64,000 nt of DNA from Pseudomonadales bacterium (GCA_002708905.1 PAPM01000035.1:1-64000), one strand, 5' to 3'. Shown: positions 37,430 through 46,986, counted from the stretch's first letter. Numbers and translations are program-made. Notes: generated by a model not told the origin, from the letters alone.

Positions 37430-38128
37430 ATGATGGCGTGCCAATCCCCCATTATTGTTGCGTTGGATTTTCAATATCGCGAGCAGGCTCTCGAGGTTGC
37501 CGATCAGCTTGATCCGGAGCAATGCCGGGTCAAGGTGGGTAAAGAACTGTTCACCCGTGAGGGCCCAGCCATTTTAAAGGCATTGCACGACCGGGGATTT
37601 GAGGTGTTTCTGGATTTGAAATTCCATGACATCCCGAATACGGTCGGTAAAGCCTGCGCCGTGGCGGCGGACATGGGGGTGTGGATGGTGAACGTGCATG
37701 CTTCCGGCGGACGGCGCATGATGGAAGCGGCCCGCAAGGCGGTGGAGCAGGCGGGTACAGGCACCCAGCTTATTGCCGTCACCGTGTTAACCAGTATGGA
37801 GCGTTCCGACCTGGCGGAGATTGGCCTGGACCTGGAGCCTTTGGATCAGGTGCAGCGCCTGGCCCGATTGGCGAAAGATTGCGGCTTGCACGGCGTGGTC
37901 TGCTCTGCGCAGGAAGCGCCTTTGCTTAAGCCTGCCTTGGGAGGAGCGTTCAAACTGGTTACTCCAGGAATCCGGCCAGTGGGCTCAGAAGCCGGCGACC
38001 AAAGGCGAGTCATGACGCCACCGGAAGCCCTCGCGGCCGGGGTGGATTATATGGTGATTGGCCGACCCATCGCGCAGGTATCGAGCCCGAAAAAAGCGTT
38101 GCAGGATGTGTTGAGGAGCCTTGGCTAA
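37430..38128 (+). CDS. pyrF: Orotidine 5'-phosphate decarboxylase
   Basis: Last step of UMP synthesis. 232 residues in a TIM barrel; the catalytic [11 protein letters not shown] motif is at about 63-73, the early VALDF at 11-15, and TPGIRP near 188. All are intact. Two ATGs in a row (37430 and 37433) follow the GGAGC at 37422; either may be used. Confidence 0.96.
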   Translation: MMACQSPIIVALDFQYREQALEVADQLDPEQCRVKVGKELFTREGPAILKALHDRGFEVFLDLKFHDIPNTVGKACAVAADMGVWMVNVHASGGRRMMEAARKAVEQAGTGTQLIAVTVLTSMERSDLAEIGLDLEPLDQVQRLARLAKDCGLHGVVCSAQEAPLLKPALGGAFKLVTPGIRPVGSEAGDQRRVMTPPEALAAGVDYMVIGRPIAQVSSPKKALQDVLRSLG

Positions 38129-38195
38129 ACGTCCCTGAAACCTTTTACCCCGCAATGTCTCCATGAGAGGTGTCAACCACTTTCAAGGAGGAATC

Positions 38196-38489
38196 ATGCG
38201 CAAGGTTGTCTTAAGCGCGTGGCTGCTGATCTTGGTAATCCTGGCAAGCTCGGTTGTCCACGCCGGACAGAAGCCACAGTATATAATTCCGCTGCCCATC
38301 AACATAAATGTATCGGATGCGCTAACCTTATCCAGGGCCCTGGTTGGAGTCGGGCCGGTGAAAGCGGCTGCTATCGTGGCATACCGTGAGCAACACGGAC
38401 CGTTCACAAGTCTGGACGCCCTGTTGCAGGTGAAAGGTATTGGCCCGGGAACCCTGCATAAAAACAGGGGTCGAATGAGCGTGCAGTGA
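38196..38489 (+). CDS. ComEA-like helix-hairpin-helix protein
   Basis: 97 residues from the ATG at 38196, which has a near-perfect AAGGAGG upstream. A signal peptide of 24 residues (ending VHA-GQK) is followed by a single ComEA-type HhH pair: ININVSDALTLSRALVGVGPVKAAAIVAYR and LDALLQVKGIGPGTL. Such proteins bind DNA in the periplasm during transformation uptake or have unknown roles. In P. aeruginosa a ComEA-like gene lies beside the O-antigen cluster, between it and tRNA-Asn. Confidence 0.85.
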   Translation: MRKVVLSAWLLILVILASSVVHAGQKPQYIIPLPININVSDALTLSRALVGVGPVKAAAIVAYREQHGPFTSLDALLQVKGIGPGTLHKNRGRMSVQ

Positions 38490-38547
38490 CAAATTTACTT
38501 TTTTTACATCTTGCGGCTTTTTATACTGGCCCATCAGTTTTGGTGTA

Positions 38548-39198
38548 ATGGAGAACAGTGTGTTTACAATCCGTAATCCAATTATTTTATTGGTTATTTT
38601 GGTCGTCAGTATGGCTAAGGCCTATGCCATAGAGGATATTGCTCCGGACCAATTGATCAATAACCTGTTTGTTGAAATTAATAAGCGCATTAACCAGGAC
38701 CAGGGCAAAATTGCTGAGGACAAAACATACCTTATTACTATAGGTGATGAAGTTCTGTCCCCTTATGTCAGCTTCGAAACCATGGCCAAGCAGATCTTGG
38801 GTAAGAACTGGCGCAAGATTACCCCGGAGCAGCGAGTCCGCTATACCGACGCATTTCGGCAGCGTGTTTCTGTTTCCCTGGTGTCACAGTACGATCCAAG
38901 CAAGAAATATAACCTGGAGGTGACCGGTTCCCGGCAAAACGACAAGGGTGACCGGGCTGCGGTGAGCAGTGTGGTTACAGAGACCAGCACCGGAGAGAAA
39001 TACAATATCAACTATAAGCTGTTTGTAGACCGCAAAAGCAAAAACTGGCAGGTCTACGATGTGGTTGTTGAAGGCATTAGCGTTTTACAGAGCTTCAAAA
39101 CAGCCAGTGCTGAAGATTTCAAACGGAACGGAATCGAATATATGATTGCGCAACTCCAGGGCAGCGAATCACAGTCTGCGCAATCCAATACTCAATAA
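38548..39198 (+). CDS. MlaC/Ttg2D-family phospholipid-binding protein
   Basis: 216 residues with an N-terminal hydrophobic signal (about 8-27, AYA-IED). It matches the toluene-tolerance Ttg2D/MlaC family: VLSPYVSFETMAKQILGKNWRKITPEQRVRYTDAFRQ and the lipid-pocket segment YNINYKLFVDRKSKNWQVYDVVVEGISVLQSF. MlaC ferries phospholipids between the outer membrane and the MlaFEDB complex. No mlaFEDB or mlaA gene lies in the window, so this is an orphan copy or its partners are elsewhere. Confidence 0.87.
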   Translation: MENSVFTIRNPIILLVILVVSMAKAYAIEDIAPDQLINNLFVEINKRINQDQGKIAEDKTYLITIGDEVLSPYVSFETMAKQILGKNWRKITPEQRVRYTDAFRQRVSVSLVSQYDPSKKYNLEVTGSRQNDKGDRAAVSSVVTETSTGEKYNINYKLFVDRKSKNWQVYDVVVEGISVLQSFKTASAEDFKRNGIEYMIAQLQGSESQSAQSNTQ

Positions 39199-39206
39199 TT
39201 CAATAG

Positions 39207-39704
39207 TCATTTCATGTTTGTCAGGCTTTCCCGGGTCTTGAGGCGGGCATCCCGCCTTACCTGGGCACCCTGGTAGCGCCTCAACTCTTCCGCTGTTTTC
39301 GGCTCTATCTCCGGTACCTCGCAAGGTTTGTTGTCAGCCCCTAAAGCAACAAAAGTAAAGTAGGCTGAAACAATGTGCTTTTTTTCCCCTGAAAACGAGT
39401 TTTCAGCATCCACCCGAACGCCTATTTCCATTGAGCTGGACCAGGTACGATTCACCGCAGCACTTATCAGCAGTGTGTCCCCATCCTTGGCCGGGGCGAC
39501 AAAGTGAAATGAATCCACGGAGGCGGTGACGCAGACCTTACTGCTATGGCGTTCCGAGACCACCAATGCCACCCGGTCACATAACGACATGACCAGTCCG
39601 CCAAATATGGTGTAATGGGCGTTCAGGTCATTTGGGAAGACCTTGTATACGTGATGTTGAACAGAGGAAGCCGACACTGGTTTTTTCTGATGTTTGGTGT
39701 TCAT
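39207..39704 (-). CDS. Acyl-CoA thioesterase, hotdog fold (YciA/ACOT type)
   Basis: 165 residues. FPNDLNAHYTIFGGLVMSLCDRVA is the hotdog-helix region with the catalytic-type Asn and Asp, followed by VTASVDSFHFVAPAKDGDTLLI and a beta strand with AYFTFVAL. Single hotdog domain, expected to assemble as a hexamer and hydrolyse acyl-CoA. Convergent with mlaC, 8 bases apart. Substrate range unknown. Confidence 0.87.
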   Translation of the reverse strand: MNTKHQKKPVSASSVQHHVYKVFPNDLNAHYTIFGGLVMSLCDRVALVVSERHSSKVCVTASVDSFHFVAPAKDGDTLLISAAVNRTWSSSMEIGVRVDAENSFSGEKKHIVSAYFTFVALGADNKPCEVPEIEPKTAEELRRYQGAQVRRDARLKTRESLTNMK

Positions 39705-39870
39705 GAATTGTTTGCTTCGTGAGTTGGTGTTATCAAATGTATCGAAGCCTTGAGTTGGCCACCATAAAGTACAATACTCAATAGATAATACGCGGAAATC
39801 GCAATAAGTTAAGTTGCCTTCATAACAATTGATACGGCATTCGGAATTTTAATTCAGGGGATGAAGTTGA

Positions 39871-40332
39871 ATGTCCTGGTATGTGGTGAAAACCAAAGCC
39901 CGTCAGGAGAGTAGAGCGGTTGATCATTTAACGAATCAGGATTTGGAAGTCTACTGTCCCTGGCTGGTTCGAAAAAATGGCAGGCGTGAGGCGCTGTTTA
40001 CCAGTTACCTGTTTGTTCGCCTGAGTTCTTTGTCGGCTCATTTTCATACCATCAAGAATACCCGCGGCGTATTAAAGATGCTGAAGTTCGGTGAGTGGTG
40101 GGCGCAGGTGGATGACCAGTTTGTTGAGTACCTCCGGTTCAAGGAGAATGGGTTCAGGGGTGTCCCCATATTCGAGCCGGATCAGGAAGTCATCATTAAG
40201 GATGGCCCATTCAAGGGGGTCGAGGCTATCTATTTATGTGCCGATGGGGAAGCCCGCGCAATGGTGCTGCTGACCCTGTTGGGGCGTAAGCAATCGGTCG
40301 TGATTGAAGAAAGCTTGTTGAAGGCTATATAA
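39871..40332 (+). CDS. rfaH: Transcription antitermination protein RfaH
   Basis: A NusG paralogue of 153 residues (E. coli RfaH 162). NGN domain with WYVVKTKARQESRAVDHL at the start and RREALFTSYLFVRLS in the middle; the KOW domain carries EVIIKDGPFKGVEAIY. RfaH is recruited at ops sites (GGCGGTAGC-type) in long surface-polysaccharide operons. I found no ops sequence in the window. AGGGGATGAAG precedes the start. The gene stands where Pseudomonas carries its O-antigen cluster. Confidence 0.88.
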   Translation: MSWYVVKTKARQESRAVDHLTNQDLEVYCPWLVRKNGRREALFTSYLFVRLSSLSAHFHTIKNTRGVLKMLKFGEWWAQVDDQFVEYLRFKENGFRGVPIFEPDQEVIIKDGPFKGVEAIYLCADGEARAMVLLTLLGRKQSVVIEESLLKAI

Positions 40333-40341
40333 ACCAACGAG

Positions 40342-40409
40342 GTCGAAGCAATCAAAGTCGAGGCAATCAAAAAGGGATACTGAATCCGGAAATAAAACCG
40401 GAAATAAAA
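40342..40409 (+). repeat. Two short tandem duplications in the rfaH 3' region
   Basis: A 15-base unit GTCGAAGCAATCAAA at 40342-40356 is repeated at 40357-40371 with one mismatch (GTCGAGG...), and CCGGAAATAAAA at 40386-40397 is repeated perfectly at 40398-40409. Both lie between the rfaH stop and its terminator, so they lengthen the 3' untranslated region. Confidence 0.8.
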
Positions 40410-40435
40410 AAGGGAGCTTTTCAGCTCCCTTTTTT
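40409..40435 (+). terminator. Terminator after rfaH (also placed downstream of tRNA-Asn)
   Basis: AAAGGGAGCT pairs with AGCTCCCTTT across TTTC and is followed by T. On the minus strand the 5' A run gives a T run, so it can also end the tRNA-Asn transcript. Confidence 0.9.
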
Positions 40436-40440
40436 GGTAT

Positions 40441-40516
40441 TGGCTCCACAGGCAGGGCTCGAACCTGCGACCCAGCGGTTAACAGCCGCTTGCTCTACCA
40501 ACTGAGCTACTGTGGA
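40441..40516 (-). tRNA. tRNA-Asn (GTT)
   Basis: 76 bases including an encoded CCA. Acceptor arms TCCACAG/CTGTGGA, D-loop AGCTCAGTTGGTAGAGC, anticodon loop CTGTTAA with anticodon GTT, and T-arm GCAGG-TTCGAGC-CCTGC. The same tRNA borders the O-antigen locus next to the aminotransferase and uvrB genes in Pseudomonas. Confidence 0.97.
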
Positions 40517-40535
40517 TCAGCTCTTGAGGACGCGT

Positions 40536-40564
40536 ATATTAAGGGCATGGTTCTCTTCGGTCAA
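40536..40564 (-). promoter_or_regulatory. Promoter of tRNA-Asn
   Basis: On the minus strand TTGACC, a 17-base spacer and TAATAT, followed by an ACGCG discriminator. This is a near-consensus sigma-70 promoter with a GC-rich discriminator as is usual for stringently controlled stable RNA genes. It ends about 20 bases before the tRNA. Confidence 0.75.
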
Positions 40565-40761
40565 CCACTTTTTTCTATTTTTTTATCAGGGAGTTAGGCG
40601 TGTCGCAGGGTAGTCAAAAGGATTGATTGCTACTCTCTGCCGGGTCGTGGAAGCTATTTAATTTTTCAATGCTCGGCGTTTCGGTTCTATTGCATTAGCA
40701 ACGCAACTCACTATAGTGTCGTGGTCGTAGCGTCTCACTTCTGTATTTTAGGGGGTATACC

Positions 40762-42036
40762 TTGTACATAGACCAAGCATCTGCTCAGGATTTACAAGCT
40801 CATTTGGCTGAACTGGAAAAGCAGTATGCAGAGATTCAGTCTGCCAAACTCAATTTGGACTTAACTCGAGGCAAGCCAAATAGTGCCCAGTTGGATCTGT
40901 CCAACAGCCTTGATGGCATTTTGACTGGGTCGTACAAGGCTGAAGATGGCACCGATTGCCGTAACTATGGCGGCCTTGATGGTATAGCTGAAGCTAAAGC
41001 GTTGTTTTCTCAAGTGCTGGGAGTCAAGCCTTCTGAAACCCTGATTGGTGGAAACGCCAGTCTGACACTGATGTTCCAGAGCGTGGCATTTGCCCATCTG
41101 TTTGGCGTAAGGGGGCGAGATTCTGCCTGGGCCAACGAGGGTGAGATTAAATTCCTGTGTCCGGTGCCCGGATACGATCGCCACTTTGGTATCTGTGAGG
41201 AGCTGGGCATCCAAATGATACCAGTGGCCATGGATGACAAAGGGCCCCTGATGGATGAAGTTGAATCCCTGGTAAAAGCCGATCCGTGTATCAAGGGTAT
41301 TTGGTGTGTGCCCCGCTTTTCCAATCCTACCGGGATCGTGTACAGCGATGAGGTAGTGGACCGAATTGCCCGGTTGGGTAACATTGCCGGTGCCAACTTC
41401 CGTGTCATGTGGGATAACGCCTATGCCATTCATGCGCTGGGTGATGACGCTCCCCAATTGGCGAACTTGATGGATGCAGCTCGTCGTCACGGCACTGAAG
41501 ATTCGGTCTTGATTTTCGGTTCAACGTCCAAAGTGACCTTTGCCGGCTCGGGTCTGGCATTCATGGGTGCTTCTGAAGAGAACCTGAAGCATTTCAAAAA
41601 GCATCTGGGCATGAGTACCATTGGTCCGGACAAGGTAAACCAGCTCCGGCACGTAAAGTTTTTCGGAGATCTCGATGGTTTGTTGCAGCATATGTCAAAG
41701 CATGCAGAGCTGCTCAAGCCGCGATTTGATGCAGTGTTAAAGCATTTGGAGCAAGGGTTCTCCGACTCTGATCTGGGATCATGGACAGTTCCTGAAGGCG
41801 GGTACTTTGTGTCTTTTGATGCGCGCCCCGGATTGGCTAAAGAGATCGTTCGCCTGGCCGGTGAGGCCGGGGTTAAGTTGACACCGGCTGGAGCAACCTT
41901 TCCGTACGGAAAGGACCCGGAAGACAAGAATATCCGCCTGGCGCCCAGTTTTCCTTCTCTTGATGACATCAATAAAACGATGGAAGTGTTTACTGTGTGT
42001 GTAAAACTGGCCTCCGTACGCCAGAAGTTGAGCTGA
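40762..42036 (+). CDS. Aspartate aminotransferase, class Ic-like PLP enzyme
   Basis: 424 residues starting with TTG at 40762, with GGGGG at 40751-40755. It belongs to the aminotransferase Ic subgroup typified by the Corynebacterium AspT: DLTRGKPNSAQLDLS near the start, CVPRFSNPTGIVYSDEVV, RVMWDNAYAIHAL (Asp and Tyr contacting PLP), and the PLP lysine Lys257 in GSTSKVTFAGSG. It probably interconverts aspartate and 2-oxoglutarate. The TTG start suggests reduced translation. Between tRNA-Asn and uvrB, as in Pseudomonas. Confidence 0.87.
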   Translation: MYIDQASAQDLQAHLAELEKQYAEIQSAKLNLDLTRGKPNSAQLDLSNSLDGILTGSYKAEDGTDCRNYGGLDGIAEAKALFSQVLGVKPSETLIGGNASLTLMFQSVAFAHLFGVRGRDSAWANEGEIKFLCPVPGYDRHFGICEELGIQMIPVAMDDKGPLMDEVESLVKADPCIKGIWCVPRFSNPTGIVYSDEVVDRIARLGNIAGANFRVMWDNAYAIHALGDDAPQLANLMDAARRHGTEDSVLIFGSTSKVTFAGSGLAFMGASEENLKHFKKHLGMSTIGPDKVNQLRHVKFFGDLDGLLQHMSKHAELLKPRFDAVLKHLEQGFSDSDLGSWTVPEGGYFVSFDARPGLAKEIVRLAGEAGVKLTPAGATFPYGKDPEDKNIRLAPSFPSLDDINKTMEVFTVCVKLASVRQKLS

Positions 42037-42069
42037 TTCTTCGGCGGTACAGACCGAACGCGATTATAG

Positions 42070-42108
42070 AAGCCCAATGCACTTGGTGTGTTGGGCTTTT
42101 GCTTTTTT
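42070..42108 (+). terminator. Terminator after the aminotransferase gene
   Basis: AAGCCCAA pairs with TTGGGCTT, with an inner CAC/GTG pair, followed by TTTTGCTTTTTT. Confidence 0.85.
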
Positions 42109-42176
42109 GGGGTGGGGCTGTGGTATAGTTGGCCGAAATTACACACAAAATCCACTTTGCGGGCTGAAGGCTAATC

Positions 42177-44186
42177 GTGCGTAAATTCAGGGTCCACTCG
42201 AAGTACAAACCGGCAGGCGATCAACCCAATGCGATTGCCCAATTGGTGGAAGGGCTGGAAGACGGTCTGTCACACCAAACGCTGCTCGGGGTAACCGGCT
42301 CAGGTAAAACGTTTACGATTGCTAATGTCGTGGAACAGGTGCAGCGGCCTACTTTGGTGATGGCCCACAATAAAACGCTGGCAGCTCAGTTGTACGGGGA
42401 GTTCAAAGAGTTTTTTCCGAATAATGCCGTCGAGTACTTTGTTTCCTATTACGACTATTACCAACCCGAAGCCTATGTGCCATCCTCTGATACGTTCATA
42501 GAAAAAGACTCTTCCATTAACGAACACATTGAGCAAATGCGGCTTTCCGCCACCAAGGCGCTCCTGGAGCGGGAAGACGTTTTGATTGTGGCAACGGTTT
42601 CCTCCATCTATGGTCTTGGTGATCCCGGCAGCTATCTCAAGATGGTATTGCACCTGGACCGTGGCGATCAGATGGATCAACGTAAAATTCTGCGACGTCT
42701 TGCAGAGCTGCAATACACTCGAAACGATCTGGAGTTTAACCGGGCGACCTATCGGGTGCGGGGAGAGGTGATCGACGTGTTCCCCGCCGAATCGGAGCGT
42801 GAAGCCCTGCGCATAGAGTTGTTCGATGATGAAGTTGAAAACCTGTCGTTGTTTGATCCATTGACCGGCGAAGTGTTGCAGAAGGTGCCGCGCTATACGG
42901 TATACCCCAAATCCCACTACGTGACGCCTCGTGAGACGGTATTGGATGCCATTGAGAACATTAAAGAGGAATTGCGGGAGCGCTTGGAATTCTTTTCCAA
43001 CGAAGGGAAACTGCTTGAGCATCAGCGACTCAGTGAGAGGACCCGTTTTGATATCGAGATGATGCAGGAGCTGGGCTACTGCACCGGAATTGAAAACTAC
43101 TCCCGGTTTCTATCGGGCAGGGCACCGGGAGAGCCGCCTCCGACTTTGTTCGAATACCTGCCTCAGGATGCCCTGGTGGTGATTGATGAATCCCATGTTA
43201 CCGTGCCGCAGATAGGGGGTATGTTCAAGGGCGACCGCTCCCGCAAGGAAACCCTGGTCCAATACGGGTTCCGTCTGCCCTCAGCATTGGATAACCGGCC
43301 TCTCAAGTTTGAAGAGTGGGAGTCGCTTTGTCCCCAGACCATCTTTGTTTCAGCAACCCCGGGTAATTATGAGGCTGAGCATCAGCAGGCCGTCGTGGAG
43401 CAGATCGTGAGACCCACGGGCCTGGTTGATCCTGAAATCGAAGTGCGTCCGGCCCTGACTCAGGTGGAAGACCTGCTGTCTCAGATTCACGCCACCGTGG
43501 AAAAAGAAGAGCGGGTCTTGGTCACGACGTTGACCAAGCGCATGGCAGAAGATCTCACGGATTACTTGATGGAGCACGGGATTCGGGTGCGTTATCTCCA
43601 TTCCGACATTGATACCGTGGAGCGGGTGGAGATCATCCGCGATCTTCGTCTGGGAGAGTTTGATGTCCTGGTGGGTATCAACCTGCTGCGTGAGGGGTTG
43701 GATATGCCTGAGGTTTCCCTGGTCGCCATTTTGGATGCGGACAAGGAAGGTTTCCTGCGTTCTGACCGCTCCCTGATCCAGACCATTGGTCGGGCAGCGA
43801 GAAACCTGAACGGTAAAGCGATTTTATATGCTGATAAAATCACCAATTCCATGCAGCGAGCGATCGAAGAGACGGAGCGTCGCCGGGCCAAGCAGATCAG
43901 TTTCAATGAGGCGCACGGTATTACGCCCCAAGGCATCAAGAAATCGGTGGAAGACATCCTTGAAGGCGCCAGGGCGCCGGGCGGTAGAAAAAACAGTCGC
44001 AAAGTGGCGGAGAAGAAAGCCGATTACAGTCGGGATATATCCGGTATGGAGCCACGTCAGGTGAGTGCACTGATCAAGGAGCTTGAGCATAAAATGTTCG
44101 AGGCGGCGAAAAGCCTGGAATTTGAAGAGGCTGCACGCCTGCGGGACCAGGTCCAGCAAATAAAAACCCAGGCCTTTATCCAGTAA
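42177..44186 (+). CDS. uvrB: UvrABC excinuclease subunit B
   Basis: Nucleotide excision repair helicase-like subunit; 669 residues (E. coli 673). Starts with GTG at 42177. Walker [10 protein letters not shown] at about 39-47; the beta-hairpin [21 protein letters not shown] near 92-112; helicase motifs [19 protein letters not shown] and IGRAARN; C-terminal UVR motif [20 protein letters not shown] that contacts UvrC. Complete. Confidence 0.97.
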   Translation: MRKFRVHSKYKPAGDQPNAIAQLVEGLEDGLSHQTLLGVTGSGKTFTIANVVEQVQRPTLVMAHNKTLAAQLYGEFKEFFPNNAVEYFVSYYDYYQPEAYVPSSDTFIEKDSSINEHIEQMRLSATKALLEREDVLIVATVSSIYGLGDPGSYLKMVLHLDRGDQMDQRKILRRLAELQYTRNDLEFNRATYRVRGEVIDVFPAESEREALRIELFDDEVENLSLFDPLTGEVLQKVPRYTVYPKSHYVTPRETVLDAIENIKEELRERLEFFSNEGKLLEHQRLSERTRFDIEMMQELGYCTGIENYSRFLSGRAPGEPPPTLFEYLPQDALVVIDESHVTVPQIGGMFKGDRSRKETLVQYGFRLPSALDNRPLKFEEWESLCPQTIFVSATPGNYEAEHQQAVVEQIVRPTGLVDPEIEVRPALTQVEDLLSQIHATVEKEERVLVTTLTKRMAEDLTDYLMEHGIRVRYLHSDIDTVERVEIIRDLRLGEFDVLVGINLLREGLDMPEVSLVAILDADKEGFLRSDRSLIQTIGRAARNLNGKAILYADKITNSMQRAIEETERRRAKQISFNEAHGITPQGIKKSVEDILEGARAPGGRKNSRKVAEKKADYSRDISGMEPRQVSALIKELEHKMFEAAKSLEFEEAARLRDQVQQIKTQAFIQ

Positions 44187-44243
44187 CCAGAATCCAACAG
44201 TCGCCAGAACCCAACGCCAGGCCGCGTAATGGCCCTAGACCGG

Positions 44244-44272
44244 CTTGCTGCCTATTTTGACTAGGCGGCAAG
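44244..44272 (+). other. 11-bp stem-loop downstream of uvrB
   Basis: CTTGCTGCCTA pairs with TAGGCGGCAAG (one T-G wobble) across a 7-base loop. No T run follows, so it is not a typical intrinsic terminator; it may protect the uvrB 3' end or act with Rho. Confidence 0.5.
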
Positions 44273-44324
44273 GGGCTGAGGGGATTGGTCCGCATTCATA
44301 TAACCTGATTTTCGAAATCATTAC

Positions 44325-44353
44325 TTGCACTTACGGGTGTGTAGTGGTAATTT
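44325..44353 (+). promoter_or_regulatory. Promoter of tRNA-Val
   Basis: TTGCAC, a 17-base spacer and TAATTT, followed by the GC-rich discriminator TGCGCGCC. Typical of stable RNA promoters; transcription would begin about 12 bases before the tRNA. It may also drive the infC operon through the leader that follows. Confidence 0.72.
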
Positions 44354-44372
44354 TGCGCGCCTGAATATCGCA

Positions 44373-44448
44373 GGCACGTAGCTCAGTTGGTTAGAGCACC
44401 ACCTTGACATGGTGGGGGTCGTTGGTTCGAATCCGATCGTGCCTACCA
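44373..44448 (+). tRNA. tRNA-Val (GAC)
   Basis: 76 bases with encoded CCA. Acceptor arms GGCACG and CGTGCC, anticodon stem ACCAC/GTGGG-type around loop TTGACAT with anticodon GAC, T-loop TTCGAAT. The gene is followed closely by the infC leader. Confidence 0.96.
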
Positions 44449-44456
44449 AATTTCCG

Positions 44457-44599
44457 CTTAGAGATGTCAATCTAAGTGGTTCTGTAGCTTGAGAATTTTC
44501 CAAAGCAGTCTTAGAATCTCAAGGGCAGAATCCTTGGGATTCGCTTTAAGCGAATAATCGGAATCAAGCAACCCGGCAATGGGTGGCTTGGTTTTTTTA
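44457..44599 (+). promoter_or_regulatory. Structured leader of infC with intrinsic terminator (candidate attenuator)
   Basis: In order: CTTAGA/TCTAAG (44457-44476), CTTGAGA/TCTCAAG (44488-44523), GAATCC/GGATTC (44528-44542) overlapping the palindrome ATTCGCTT-t-AAGCGAAT (44539-44555), then a terminator at 44565-44599: AAGC.ACCC/GGGT.GCTT with one A-G mismatch, followed by seven T. GCTTGA at 44487-44492 can pair either with its local partner or with TCAAGC at 44564-44569 inside the terminator, so an antiterminator form is possible. Only 23 bases lie between the T run and the infC start, too few for a promoter, so infC transcription must pass the terminator. Confidence 0.6.
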
Positions 44600-44622
44600 T
44601 TAACGGGCTTGGAGGAAGAGCT

Positions 44623-45168
44623 ATTAAGCAGCGTAACAGACGCCCCGTAGTACAGTCGAAAAAGAACCGGACTAATGATGAGATCACCTGCACTGAAGTG
44701 CGTTTGATCGGAGGAGACGGTGAGCAGATCGGTATCGTCAGCATTGACGAAGCCCTGAAAGCAGCCGAAGAAGCTGAGATGGATCTGGTGGAAATTGCTC
44801 CAGACGCTGAGCCTCCTGTGTGCCGGATCATGGACTACGGAAAGCACATCTTCGAAGAGAAGAAGCGCCAAGCTGAAGCCCGTAAGAAGCAAAAACAGAC
44901 CCAGGTGAAGGAAATCAAAATTCGCCCGGGAACTGAAGAGGGGGACTACCAGGTCAAACTTCGCAACCTGAAGCGGTTCCTCGAAGATGGTGACAAAACC
45001 AAGATCACTTTGCGCTTCCGAGGGCGCGAGATGGCTCACCAGGAACTGGGTATGGAGATGATGAAACGCATCGAATCCGACCTGGAAGAACTGGGAGCGG
45101 TCGAGCAGATGCCCAAAATGGAAGGTCGCCAAATGCACATGGTGATTGCACCGAAAAAGAAAAAGTAG
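44623..45168 (+). CDS. infC: Translation initiation factor IF-3
   Basis: The true start is the AUU at 44623, preceded by GGAGGAAGAG at 44611-44620. This gives 181 residues (E. coli 180) beginning [15 protein letters not shown]; an ordinary-start reading from the GTG at 44698 would lose 25 conserved residues. AUU starts are the known basis for autoregulation, because IF-3 discriminates against non-AUG starts. N-domain [20 protein letters not shown], linker rich in Lys and Gln, C-domain [22 protein letters not shown]. rpmI follows. thrS, the usual upstream partner, is absent. Confidence 0.95.
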   Translation: MKQRNRRPVVQSKKNRTNDEITCTEVRLIGGDGEQIGIVSIDEALKAAEEAEMDLVEIAPDAEPPVCRIMDYGKHIFEEKKRQAEARKKQKQTQVKEIKIRPGTEEGDYQVKLRNLKRFLEDGDKTKITLRFRGREMAHQELGMEMMKRIESDLEELGAVEQMPKMEGRQMHMVIAPKKKK

Positions 45169-45198
45169 ACCATTCCGGTTTGCTTGATGAACTTAAAA

Positions 45199-45214
45199 CA
45201 TTGTGAAAACAATG
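45199..45214 (+). promoter_or_regulatory. Stem-loop just upstream of rpmI
   Basis: CATTGT-GAAA-ACAATG, a perfect 6-bp stem closed by a GAAA tetraloop, directly before the rpmI Shine-Dalgarno (CGGAG). In E. coli ribosomal protein L20 represses rpmI and rplT through structures in this part of the mRNA. A role in that control is inferred from position. Confidence 0.4.
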
Positions 45215-45225
45215 CGGAGCGTTAT

Positions 45226-45420
45226 ATGCCTAAGATGAAAACAAACCGTGGGGCTGCCAAGCGTTTTAAAAAAACCGCCAACGGTTTCAAGCGTAAACAA
45301 GCCTTCAAACGTCACATTCTGACCAAGAAGAATTCCAAGCGAATTCGTCAGTTGCGACCCAAGACCATGGTGCACAAGTCCGATGTGGCTTTGGTTGCAC
45401 GCATGATGCCTTACGTGTAA
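45226..45420 (+). CDS. rpmI: 50S ribosomal protein L35
   Basis: 64 residues from the ATG at 45226 ([20 protein letters not shown]), preceded by CGGAGCG; the reading frame is open further upstream, but the protein starts here by family comparison. Highly basic, the normal length. Confidence 0.97.
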   Translation: MPKMKTNRGAAKRFKKTANGFKRKQAFKRHILTKKNSKRIRQLRPKTMVHKSDVALVARMMPYV

Positions 45421-45449
45421 GGCCGGTTAGGAATTTGGAGGTTTAAACA

Positions 45450-45809
45450 ATGCCAAGAGTTAAACGCGGTGTAACCGCATCTCGCCGTCACAAGAAAATC
45501 CTGAAGCAGGCCAAAGGTTATTACGGTGCCCGTTCACGCGTTCTGCGCGTAGCCAAGCAAGCCGTAACCAAGGCCGGTCAATATGCGTATCGTGACCGTC
45601 GCCAGCGTAAGCGTCAGTTCCGTCAGCTGTGGATCACTCGTATCAACGCAGCGGCCCGCATGAACGGTCTGTCCTACAGCCGTTTCATCAACGGTCTTAA
45701 GAAAGCGTCCGTCGAAGTGGATCGCAAGATCCTGGCTGACATCGCTGTTCATGACCAAGCGACTTTTGCAGCGTTGGCAGAGAAGGCTAAAGCCAGTCTT
45801 TCCAGCTAA
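45450..45809 (+). CDS. rplT: 50S ribosomal protein L20
   Basis: 119 residues (E. coli 118). [24 protein letters not shown] start and [26 protein letters not shown] core. Also the translational repressor of the rpmI-rplT pair in E. coli. GGAGG precedes the start. Confidence 0.98.
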   Translation: MPRVKRGVTASRRHKKILKQAKGYYGARSRVLRVAKQAVTKAGQYAYRDRRQRKRQFRQLWITRINAAARMNGLSYSRFINGLKKASVEVDRKILADIAVHDQATFAALAEKAKASLSS

Positions 45810-45856
45810 GCGTCGCGATCTGTCGCCGTCACAATCAGGTGACAAATCAAGCATAG

Positions 45857-46933
<1,077 letters not shown>

Positions 46934-46986
46934 ATAAATTCAGAACGTCATAACGAATATCGAAACAGAATTTAGAGGAATAGGAC

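Noticed and set aside
39705..40332. ops-type RfaH recruitment site near rfaH
   Set aside because: No GGCGGTAGC-like sequence was found.
44698..45168. infC starting at the GTG at 44698
   Set aside because: It would drop 25 conserved N-terminal residues; the in-frame AUU at 44623 has a strong Shine-Dalgarno and gives the standard length.
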